Part shown: piece by piece, positions 39,175 through 50,800 of the stretch
Numbering within the stretch: the first letter of the stretch is position 1
Layout: each line of letters begins with the position of its first letter
Assembly: GCA_029207755.1 (NCBI GenBank)
Contig: JARCOQ010000003.1
Location: forward strand, 48,156,971 to 48,220,970
Source of the DNA: Chamaea fasciata
Lineage: Eukaryota > Chordata > Aves > Passeriformes > Sylviidae
Length of the DNA stretch: 64,000 nucleotides
Reading direction: 5' to 3'
The notes under the pieces: model-generated
Told to the model about the DNA's origin: nothing
The model's database searches: none
Seen by the model: only the letters and a program-made list of their open reading frames with translations
Made by a program: the position numbers and the translations under genes

Positions 39175-39465
39175 TCTGAATGGAATATGAATTTTATTGC
39201 AAATGTTAGGCCAGTAAAACATAAAAACTTCAATAGTAGTGAGTAGCTTTGTGAGAAGCAAAATACCAAACATTTTGCTAAAAAGAATACTAGATGAATT
39301 TTTTCACTAGCAACAGGCAAAGAGATAAAATGTGATATAGCTGTCAAAAATACTTGAAAATAATAAACACTTTTCCTCATCTTTGCGTATGAACTTTCTT
39401 TCCCAAACTGTTAAATACAATTCACGAGTGATAGCAACTACATTTTTTTTCCTGCTAAACCTTTA
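39175..39465 (-). other. ADGB: ADGB 3' UTR (inferred)
   Basis: About 290 nt between the stop codon and the first canonical poly(A) signal downstream on the minus strand. No earlier AATAAA occurs on that strand. The right border is certain from the stop codon; the left (cleavage) border is estimated as 15-25 nt past the signal. Confidence 0.6.
39193..39198 (-). terminator. ADGB: ADGB poly(A) signal AATAAA
   Basis: Minus-strand AATAAA about 270 nt after the stop codon. It is followed 25-60 nt downstream by a GT/T-rich stretch (GTGTCTTTTGTC then a T run near 39130-39145), the expected downstream element. Together they make a convincing cleavage site. Confidence 0.65.
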
Positions 39466-39627
39466 CTATTTTTTCTTTTTGCTTGTGTTTTTCTTCTTTC
39501 GCTCTGCTTTCAGGGCTGCTTCCTGAGCTGCCAGTTCTTCTTCTCTCTTGCGCTCAGCTTCCAGCAGCTGATTTCTGTATGCTTCCCGAATGCTGTAAAC
39601 TCTGCCTCGTGCTTCATCCAACGATGC
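39466..39627 (-). CDS. ADGB: ADGB terminal coding exon and stop codon
   Basis: 162 nt coding, 53 residues plus TAG at 39466-39468. The acceptor TTTTTTGGCTAG lies above 39627. The peptide starts ASLDEARGRVYSIREAY and continues as an Ala/Glu/Arg-rich coiled coil (EAERKREEELAAQEAALKAE) to a basic end, KKKNTSKKKK. The same exon carries the 3' UTR. Confidence 0.92.
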   Translation of the reverse strand, partial: ASLDEARGRVYSIREAYRNQLLEAERKREEELAAQEAALKAERKKKNTSKKKK

Positions 39628-41820
39628 CTAGCCAAAAAACAAACAGCAACACTGCCCTGCTCAACACATCGCTCTTGATTTTACCACAAGCAACTGCATC
39701 TTTCCTGTTCCGTTTCGCCTTGTGACTCTATAAGTACAAGGAGAGCATCTCTCCTTTTCTTTCCATATGGATGTTTATTGATTTCTCAAAGGAAACAGCT
39801 ATATGTCAGTCTTTTCACCATGAAGAAAAGAAAGGTCGGGAAAATCCTGTTTAAACTGCTGGCATAGTAAACTAGTTGTGTGAAAGAAGAATAGAGCAAC
39901 AGAGTAGTTACCTATCTGGATCTAGTCCCTTTTCAGTTACTGGTTTGCTTTGCAGTCTTAAACAAGTCTATTAAAAACTAGGATTCTGAAAGGCTGGAAT
40001 AGCTTAGGAGTTGTAGCCTTTTAAGGGGCTAAAGAAGCCTAAATCATAACGACCTTCAATGAGACTTGGGGCAAGTGGGATTTTGGCACCTCTGAATACT
40101 TTCCCTTTCCACTTCCATCCTGAAAAATGGGGATACCTGGAAATCTTTATATAGTTCTTTGTGGTCTACAGATGAAAGAACAGCAAAAGTGCTTATCAGC
40201 ACAGTGTGCATATTCACAAGTAAATCTCATTTTAAATTCATACTGTGAAATATTTTTAATGGAAATGCTTTCTAGAAAGAGTTGATGATCTACTCTTGGC
40301 ACGAATTTGCCCTTCTAATATAGGGCAAATTAGGCATCCAAAATCATAGCAACATCTAAAAACCTGGACTGGCACCCTTATTAGGGTCAGCCACTGTTGG
40401 AGAGCTGCAACTCCTTGCTGACCTGTAGTTGAGTGATATAAATCAGGCTGTCTGGGAACTAGATAAGGAGATGTTTTCAAGTAAGGTTTCTGTAAATAGG
40501 TTGATTTGATATAAAATTATTTTTATTGTCTCTTATCCAGTTTTAAGAGCTCTGAATAGTCACCAGCTGATTGATAGTGGTTATTGTATCACCACTGTAA
40601 CGAATAATTTTGTTCCTGTTGGTGCTCAACAGTTAAGCCAATTTGGTAAGATATTTGTACCAATATCATGTGCAGTTCATTGGCTAAATTAATTGTCGCA
40701 TTGGATGCTACCCTAATGGTACCACATATTTATAGACATGTTTTTTTGAGGTTTAATAATCTAAATTCTTAATTTGCTGGCATCATGTATATTCCAAGAA
40801 CTGCCTTTTCTCTTGGACACCGTAAAAGCAAGTTATCCCCCTGTATAATTTTTTAAATTACTTTTCAAAAAGCTGTATATCATTCTATAACCAAAAAAAA
40901 AAAAAAAAAAATAGCCAGACTGGAGATGCTTTACCTGATAAGCATCTGGTCATGTATGTCAAATGGTCAATTTTTTCTGACTTATAACCATCCTTTTATG
41001 GTGATACAATAGTGCTTTTGCAGAGAGTGTATCAAGAAAATACTAAAAATATCATATTGAGGATGTCATGCAGCACTGTTTTTTTACTTTAGATCTTTTA
41101 GTTTTAACCTTTGCCCAAGTGAAATTTCAAGCTTGCTCGTTGCTTCTAATCACTAGTACTGAATACAAAAATTTTGCTAATGGTTGATCAGGATATTCAG
41201 ACTAGTGGTGGACATCACAGCAGTAGTTAACTGCAAAGTAGTCTTCTAAACATACCTGAAGATTCTCATACATTTCAAGTATATTTTTCTTCAATAAAAT
41301 TCTGTCATTTTCTTCTTTTTGTCTTTGTTCCAAAACCAGCATGCGAAGTTGCTTAAAATGGTTGATTTCTTCTTCTTTATGTATCTGTTGCTGTTGAATG
41401 ATAGACTCATTTCTCAGCACAGATTCAGACCTTGTTTTTCTGAAAGAAATACAAAGCAGATCTTTGTCTCATATCAAATGCAGTTTTGGTTGTTGTCTAT
41501 TTTGATTAACATCTACGTGCAGGTATTTGGCTTATATTTGGCAATATCACCATCATATGGTTAGATATGGTGGAGGAGTCACTTTTCTTCTGCTTCTATA
41601 TAACACCAATAAGAAAATACATTCCTGAGGCCAGGTCTTCTCATACTTGAGCGTATATTTTAAATCTATTTGTAAAATCATGTTTATCTTTGAGCCTGTG
41701 AAAAACTCCTACATGCGACACTTATTTTAATTTGCAGGAAATATATTTTCAGAAGTTTTGATACTATAATTCTGCATTGAGACAAATGCAACTTATCTTT
41801 TTTTTTTTTTTTTTTTTTTT

Positions 41821-41862
<42 letters not shown>

Positions 41863-44800
41863 TTATTTTTCTTTTGGTATAATGGCAGGTAAGTGGATAA
41901 TATACTTTTGTATTTTGTCCTAAATGACTAGTGTAAAAGTCAAGGAGTTGAAGACAAATGAAATGCTTACAAGGTTCAAGCTTGTGGAATGTATTTTGTG
42001 ATATTTTCTACTATCTTAATGCTATTCATTCAATATAATTCCAATTTCCCTCTCAATTTAAAATTTAAATTGAGCATTTTTTCAGTATTTTTTAGTCTTT
42101 TGAAGATCAATGAAATGCAAAAATGCCACATTGAATACAAATGGACTTCAGCATGAAGTGAGCTCTAGCTGCAGCACAGCTAATAAGGAGGTGCATGTAA
42201 ATGAGCTCAGTAAGTTCATGTCAACACTTGTAATAAAGGATATAGTTATTTTGAATAGCATATATAATGAATACAATTATTTCAGCTATTAACTATTATT
42301 AACTGAACTGAATTTGTTAAATATATTATTTTAAACCAGCATAACAACCTGAAAAATTTCTTATGACCCTGGGGTTGGTTCAGTTGGTTGAAGTGTGGTT
42401 CTGATAACACCAAGCTTATGGGATCAGTTTCTGTACAGGCCATTCACTTCAGAGCAGGACTTGATGATCCTTGTGGGTCCTTTCCAATATCATGTGATCT
42501 GGAAATACGTGCTCCTTACAACAACACTGAAATATTTGTATTTGCCTGAATGCTCATTTTCTTCAAATGTTTATGTCAGGTACTTCTTACATGCAGTGCA
42601 GTGATTCAACACCTTTGACATTGATTATGTTAGGGCAATTTACCTCGTGTAAGGGCTAAGGTCTATAAGCTCCCATTTTTTTTTCTCCGTTTTTAATCTT
42701 GAGTCAATAGTTGTTTGTGGTGCGTGCTTTCCTGTGGTAAGAAAAAATAAAACAAAACAGATTAAACTCGTTATTTGGTTATGCTAGGGAGCTCCACCTA
42801 AAATCTTACATAATTTTTTCTTCCTTTGTCTCAGCAAAATACATTATTAAATGAGAATATAGACTAGAGAGGATATAATATTTCTGTCCTTTTATTTCCA
42901 ACACCTAGGATAGAATCAAAGATGCTATAAAAAACCCACATATACTAGAATGAAATGAATATGTGTATTTTAGCTAAATCCCCTCTACTCAACAAAGTTA
43001 GTAAATCTAAGCAAGAACAGTGAAGTTGCAGTGCCTAAAAGATATAAAAACAACTCCTGGATATCATATTCTTTTGTTTAAAAAAATCAATAAAAATCTG
43101 ATTCTCTAGTCCTGACTGTAGTTTAAAAAAGTTATATTCCCTTTCAGGGAGAACATTTAATTTAAGAAATACCAGTTCAAAGAAAAAACGTGACATAGTA
43201 AAACTGGTATTCTGAAATTTTAAACTATTTTTAATCACATGGATAATAACCATGCTATGTTTTATTGAAGCATTCTTGCAAAACAATGACACATCTGATA
43301 TTAAGCATGGCCACTGGGTTGAGCTGCTTTGTCATTATTTCAATGCTTCCTTCTTTCAATTTGTCTGGATGTGCTGAAAAAACTTGTGAAAGTGGATGAG
43401 AATGAATGGTGACTGCACTAGTTTTCTATTATAAAAACTCTTTCATTACCTTACTTATAGCAGTAGCCAACTGAAGTATGTTAAAAACATTACTGGACTT
43501 TTCTCATGAGAAATAGCAAAAGGTTTCTGAGCATTAAAATAATTACTGTTTATATATTTACTGTCTATACATAGACAAATACACGAGCCTTCTCTGCTGG
43601 TCTCAAAGGGTGACTTGGATCTTTGGAAGTGCCTTAGACATTGCTCATTAGAACAGTATTCTCCAGAAAATAAAAATCCTCATTAAGATACTGCATATTA
43701 CAGAAATGTTCAATCCATCATTGCCAATTGCTGCACTCTGTGGAATAGAACCACAACAACTTAAAGTCATTGGGGTGTCACTCTTTACTTCCTAAGACCT
43801 TACGTTAGACTCTAGATGCTTCCTTTAGAACAAAGCTCTAGGTGGACAACCATTCATTTTGAAGTCCTTTAGGTGGTAACTTAGAGGAAACAATATTGTT
43901 TCAAGTAACCAGTTCTTTGTTAAAAGCCTTAGGTGAGTATTAATTCTACTTTAAGTTCTGAACCTTTCCTGTGAAGATTATTTACTGGGATGGAAAAATA
44001 CTAATCTATAGTTAAGTACATGTCACAGGTTCTAGTTTCATGCACATGAGTCATGTCACGGTCAGACTGGGAAGTATCCTTTCCTTTTTGTGATGGCCTG
44101 AGCACAGTGTATTCAAAGAAGAAAAAAACCAATAAACATCTTGAAGTCTTGCACCCAGTTCAACTTTTCATCAGAGTACAGAAGTTGGCAGGGAATACAT
44201 ATGAAGAATCCATTGAAGTTGTAATCACTAAATAAAATTAGACAGCACTTATGGAAGCTTCCAGGAGACTAATGCTACTCAGTATGCACTTTTTGACACC
44301 TCACTTCCAGATCATTCTCTATGAACAGTTACCATGAAAATGAACATAAAAGGAATGCACTTTAGGTGTATTAGTCTCTTACTGACATGCTATTTTAACT
44401 GTTTGTATTTATCTGCTGCGAAACACTTTTTTAGCATCTCTACACTAATGAACTCTGGTACTTGGAACTGAGGGAGAAAGTATTTACCACTAATCTCCCA
44501 AAAATTTCAGATTAATTTAGGGTTATAATTCTAATACAGAAGGGCTACCTGAAGTTTGCTTAATGGTAATTTGGCAGCCTCCTGGAGATGTGAGGCTGTA
44601 TCTGTGTCTGGAAATAGAGCAATGAAACAAAATAAAGAGGGGATAGAGAGCAAGCCTGCCATTGCATATTGGACACCTTTTCTGGGGCTGATCTATCCAT
44701 CTACTATCAGTATTTAATGCAGAAGTCTTTCCTAAGGAGTGGAAGATGCTGAGCACAAGGCATAGAAAGTTGTACCCTTACCTGTTTCACTTGATCCAGG

Positions 44801-47800
44801 TGTTAAGCCAGCAGTCTCAGCCCCAGCTGTGGGTTCCTCTGAATCTTGCACAACATACTTATTAATAAAACGCACACGCTCCTGAAAAGCCTACAGATCA
44901 CAGTTTTGAAATACAGATAACAAAAGTTTTACTGCATATTTTAAATCTCAGAGAATTTTCAAAATTAGGATTCTATAAGTCTTCAATAAGACCTAACGGG
45001 GTGCAATGTACAAGTCTGCCTGGTGTTGGAATTGGAAAAGATCCCACTGTATCAGTCCTGAGACATTGCACACTTACACTGGAGATAACTGTCCAATGAA
45101 ATATTGGGAGATCACTAGCCTGTGGGCAGTTTAAAATAGTACTGGGATTAAAAATAAAAAAAAAGCTCTATAGCTGGATGTATGGCTAATGCATCTCCTT
45201 AGGGAACTATAACTTCATCCTAGGAGCTCCTATAGCCTGATGATTTAGATTTCCTCTTGAAAAATGAGACCTTTGGGTAAAAGCCCTTTAAGATTCAATT
45301 ACCTTTGATGCCAAAACCAGACATCAGCACTTCTGTCTTTTCAGAAGGCAACTTTGACTCACTCACTTGGCATTCTCTTAAGGGCTATCATTGCCAGAAT
45401 GGATGGAGAAGCCCGTTGACTTTTGGTCAGCCTGGAGTCAGGCACTCAATTTCCAGAGTCAGAGGGTCTGCTACCCCTGAAATAGGCAGACATTGGACCA
45501 GGGTTGTCAAGAAGAAAGAGGAGGGGAGGTCCTTAATCTGGTTAGAATACCCCCATTTAGACCTTGTTTTAGCATATTCTGTTGTTGCTGCAATTTTCTT
45601 AACAGCAGCTCTTTAAAAAAATAGTCACAAACCCAAGGGGCTTCAAAAATGGAACCCTGTAGTTGTCATTCAGTTGATTTTCTGATTGAAAAAGGTAATG
45701 GTGATAGAACCAGATTCTGAAGAGTCTTTACACATCAAAGAGGATTCATTTCCAGCTAATCTTTAGGAGGCTGTACTTGCATTTTCAGTCTCAGCAAAAC
45801 AAATCAAAGCTGCAAAGCAGCATTTTTCCTTAGTTTCAGAATTTATTAGAGTAGTGTCAGGAAACGTTTTGAGCTTTGAACACACTGGGAAGAACTGAGG
45901 AAATCTGAGCATGTAACTGAGAATGCTCATGTCTGAGATTCATTCCTGAAATGTAATAGAAAAACCCCCAAATTTCCAATTTTGGGGATTCTGGCTGAAT
46001 ATCCCTAATGGGCAACAATATTGGTGGTGATCAGGAATGACTTTCAGGTGAGTTTGAAGACTGCACTTTGTTCTTTTATTTTTCTTTGGTAATGATGCTT
46101 CCAATTCGGAATCAGCATTGCACTCTTTGCTTTGCTAGAAAGAACATGTATTTTTTTTCCATCACAAGCATATGTCACACCAAAAGCACCCAGATGCAGC
46201 AGGCAACTAGACCAGTATTGCTTCTCCAAACCAGTGAATTCATATTGAGCGTGTTACAGGCTCATGCAATACAGACTGAATTTGGAATCTTGGCTGCAAA
46301 GGACAATTTGGGTACTGATATGACCAGGTGCCAGTTCTTCAGGAGAAATAATTTTTGGCATGTTTATAACAGTGTATTTCTCGAAAGAATCTGTTCATGC
46401 TAAACATTAAACTTGTCACAAGTAGCAGCTCTGCAAATGTGTAGAGGTAATAGGCTTTCTAAGGAGAAACTTTTCTATGTTTTGTAAAGTAGAATCTAAA
46501 GTCTTGGTGATGTACAGAAGCCTGACACGGATGATCTGGATTCCTACCCAGAATTCAGGCATATAATCACTTTTAATTCTTTAAACTGTAAAATTTCCTG
46601 TCTTCCAGAGGGGTGAAGAGGACAGCCCTATGAAGGCAGGTTTCTGTTGTGGCAACTGCTCTACCATTACAACAACTCCTGACACTTCTGCAGAGACAGA
46701 ACTCTGATATTACCTTGACAGCTCTCCCTGGCTGCACAGACTCCCATGCTTCTTTCATGGCTCTGATCTCATCTACTCGCCGGGTGTCTTTCTTCACCTC
46801 CAGAAAGTCTGCATCTTTCTGTTCACTAACTATGCGTAAAATCCAGTAGGGTGCATTTGAATCTCCTGGGTGAACCTATCATAAACATCATATAGTCACT
46901 GGTAGACATCTATTACCACATTTTAGGATGAAGTTATGTTTTTGTATACTGGTAATTTTTCTGACTGATACACATTGTACATTGACAGGATTTGATATGC
47001 ATTATGACACAAACAAAGGCTGCCAAAGGAAAGAAAGATTACTTTGCAATGCCTGGAAGCTCTTTGAGGTGTTTTGTTTACATGTTTTCCCCACCCCCAT
47101 GCAGCATACTCCACACTCCTAGTTCTTCTGAACAATTTGTCCAAACAAGAATATTTCATGTGATTTTTCATGCAATTGTTTTATCTCCCTGCCAAGTCTC
47201 TCCTCTCCTCTCCTCTCCTCTCCTCTCCTCTCCTCTCCTCTCCTCTCCTCTCCTCTCCTCTCCTCTCCTCTCCTCTCCTCTCCTCTCCTCTCCTCTCCTC
47301 TCCTCTCCTCTCCTCTCCTCTCCTCTCCTCTCCTCTCCTCTCCTCTCCTCTCCTCTCCTCTCCTCTCCTCTCCTCTCCTCTCCTCTCCTCTCCTCTCCTC
47401 TCCTCTCCTCTCCTCTCCTCTCCTCTCCTCTCCTCTCCTCTCCTCTCCTCTCCTCTCCTCTCCTCTCCTCTCCTCTCCTCTCCTCTCCTCTCCTCTCCTC
47501 TCCTCTCCCTCTCCCTCTCCCTCTCCCTCTCCCTCTCCCTCTCCCTCTCCCTCTCCCTCTCTCCTATTTTTGTAGAGAACTAAACCTTTCTCTGTCCTAT
47601 AAGGTTCTTTTCCAATCACTTCCTAAAGTCTCTAAAACACCTTAAGACATGGCTTCACCAGAATCATGGGGTAAGTAGGGCCTGAAGTCTAGGAGACTAT
47701 TCTGCTGCCTGACCAAGAAATGAGATATTGTGCTGCACATATTTCTGGAAAACATCCCATCTGAAGGAGCTTTAAGACTTAGAACTAGGGTTAAGAGTTC

Positions 47801-50800
47801 AGCTCTTGTTTGAGATTAAAGGAGGGCATGTTTTTTATCTGAGAGGGCTCCATCTCAAAACTTGTATATATATATTTTAGTGGTGGACTCCCAAGAACCA
47901 TCATCCCAGCACCTCTAGTGTAAGGCCCTGTTCCAGAACTCTGTATAATTAGGTGTGGATATGAATCACAGGCAAGTCTGCTGTGCGGCAAGGTTAGTCA
48001 ATTAACAAAATCAGTAGAGATTTCTTCATGAAAACCTCTATGGTTCTTTCCTTAAACTACACACCATGAGGCAGCAGAATTCCCAGCAAAAGCAATGCCA
48101 TTAAACAAGGAGCTGTCAGTTCCTACATTGCTTTCCATTAATCTGTTTGCAACCAATAATATCAATTATTCCTTTTAAGGCATAAAGGCTGGCAATTGCT
48201 TTTCAGACAGGCACAGAACACTCAGATGATCCACCTCAGGGGATAAGAACTTCCAAGTAAGCAAGTACACACCAATTTTTCTGCCACTGTATGTCTGCAT
48301 GCTAATGACAATTGTGATATATGAGACAGGAACTGACTACAGTGGAAAGACCTATTTCATCTCCCTAGGAACTCATGGAAGCCAAAACAATAAGGGATTA
48401 ATGGGACACAAATATGGTGAATTCTTGGGATTTAGTAAGCCTTCAGCAGAGACAGAAACTACACTAACAAAAGGAACAACCAGTTGTTCCTTTATACATA
48501 AACAAATGAGCAAATTGTATGTCTAAATCCAGGATGCACATCTTTTATAGCCAACATTTTTAATTCAAGCTTTCTCAGGCGTTAGGCTAAAAAGGTGGCA
48601 AAAAAGGGGTATAGAGAAATACGAGGGACATTAGAAGTCCTAGCAGTACTGATCTGCAGACCTGAGAATATCTCTATATTCAGTACAAGGATGGCACACT
48701 CAACAAATCGAGACTTTGGCTTTGTTCTCACCTGAGATTCATGTGATGTTCTTTCTTTATGGAACTTCTCTTTTTCTGTCTTCTCAAATGCTTTATCTTT
48801 TGATCTTCTGGTTGATTTATAAATCTGTGCAATCTTTTTTACTTAGAAAGAAGCGAGAGTTAGGGGAAAGCTGTGCTCCTTATCCTTTTCCCCTGTGTAT
48901 TACTCAGATGTAGTTATAATGCATAATGAATTAGAGAATGTCATTGCTATCTATAAATATAGCTCCCCATATAAAACTCAGGGTGGAATAACAGCACAAA
49001 ACAGCCATACAGAGAGACAAAGGAAAGCCAGTTAATTAGTTGATACTTTCAAGTACGACCAAGAAAGAATATGAGGACCAAACTACTTTAAAAAACATAC
49101 TTACAAGGTGAACACATTGTGACAGCCTTATCTGTCCTAAATAGCATTTAACCTGGGGCTTAACTGAAAGTTTTCCATCGTGCCTGCCAGCAGTCACTGC
49201 ATTGTTGCTTTGTGTATGGGTCAGTATAATGCACAGCCTGCAGAATCACAGCCTGACTCTCACTTGCCCTATACAGTCTCATACACTCTCTGTCAGTGTT
49301 TGTTATGCACCAGGGAAGGTAAGAAACTCAAAAGAGGTAAAGTGAATGTTCTCATTATCTCACATCCTGAGACTGTCTAGGAAAGAGAATGTAGATACAC
49401 CCCACAAAAATGTAAGGAAGTTAAGGCAAAGAAACAAGTGTGAGACTCAATGAATATTTAAAATATGCAAATTTGTCATTGTCAGAACTATCTGAGAACA
49501 TTTTAAATTAATTATATTATCAGTAAATATGTATACTATATGTTTTAATTAATGATACTGAGAATTGACATTTGCAACACTTATTTTGCAAAGTCTTAGC
49601 TGATGAGAGCTGTAAACAAGACTTCTTGCATGTCATATTCTTTTTAAAATAAATGAATATATAAAGCATGTAACAATATTTAACTTTAATAGCATAAAAA
49701 TGTGTCAGTTGAAACAACCAGGGATGAATCCAAAACACTATGAGAAAGATTAAAAACCTGAGTCTGAAATCTCCATTTCCTTCCACCTTTCTACTGCCTA
49801 AAACATTGAGACAAGTGTTGAAAACCTAGATTTAGCCAATATGGTAAAACAGGGGACTTCTCTCAGAAAAAAAAGTTGATACAAGTGACTGTTTCACAGT
49901 CTGATGAATATAATAAGATATCTTTCACTTAATGCTTTTAAGGGAATATATCTTTAACTTAGTGCTTTTCCAGTTTCTTTCTAGTGAGGACAAATCATTG
50001 TACTGCACAATTAATCAGCTTTGGATGAGATCTGCAATGTCATGGCTGAGGTTATATGGATATATAAAGTTGTAAATATTAAATATATATAAGCATATTT
50101 TAAATTCACATATAACTCCACATATGAATATATATTATATGGTATATGTGTATTACATCATACATCATGCATGTGCTTGTCTAGAAATGGTATTATTCTT
50201 ATCTCCTCATGCTACTTAAAAAATGTCCAGTGACACAAAAGTGTAAAGCTTAAATTCATTCAGTGCTACTGAAGACATATATTAATGAACGAAAGCAAAA
50301 ATTAAAGTGATCTCCATAAATATTGAATATACTAAACCAACTCCCCAGGAAATGCAAATTTAAAACAGTGACGATAATTCAGTTATAAAATGATTACATA
50401 AATGGATTTCCCTTTAATTTCACATCATCATTACAAACTAGCACCATAAATCAGGTTGGTGTACATGCATTATTCAAGGAATTATTAATTTTTAGAGATA
50501 AACTATTTATTGTTTACACAAACACTCAAAAGACATTCTTTTTAGTTAGCTAAATGATCTCAGACAAAGATTTTCTATGTCATGGGATACTACAAGCTTT
50601 GTCTGGTTTCTAGATATATTTTGTGACTCTGAATGATAGGATTTTGATGTTCTGAACTTATAGCATACCCTGGTAAGTTAGTAAAGAACAAGGAAGCATA
50701 AGAAATGACAGGGCTAGAATGAGGTAACCGACTTTAGAATGAGGTAACCGACTTTAACTCCAGATATGAACGCTCTGGGCAAGACTAAGTGGAGCTCTCC

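Larger units (their letters stand above)
41440..42643 (-). other. ADGB: ADGB intron with SINE and poly-T/(TTG)n
   Basis: GT-AG intron of about 1.2 kb. It carries the TguSINE-like element (42369-42501), antisense to ADGB and ending about 140 bp from the exon 42644-42731 donor, and the poly-T/(TTG)n tract at 41798-41861. Confidence 0.8.

Noticed and set aside
42369..42442. Functional tRNA-Ile gene
   Set aside because: Several arm mismatches and a decayed B box, and it runs straight into a CR1-like tail, so it is the SINE head.
46992..47645. Long open frames (217 and 166 codons) on both strands through the TCTCC/GGAGA array
   Set aside because: A five-base repeat without stop codons stays open in every frame; the peptides are pure low-complexity repeats inside an ADGB intron.
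48716..48913. Plus-strand hydrophobic frame of 65 codons
   Set aside because: It is the reverse strand of the lysine-rich ADGB exon 48732-48841; Lys codons read backwards give Phe/Leu codons.
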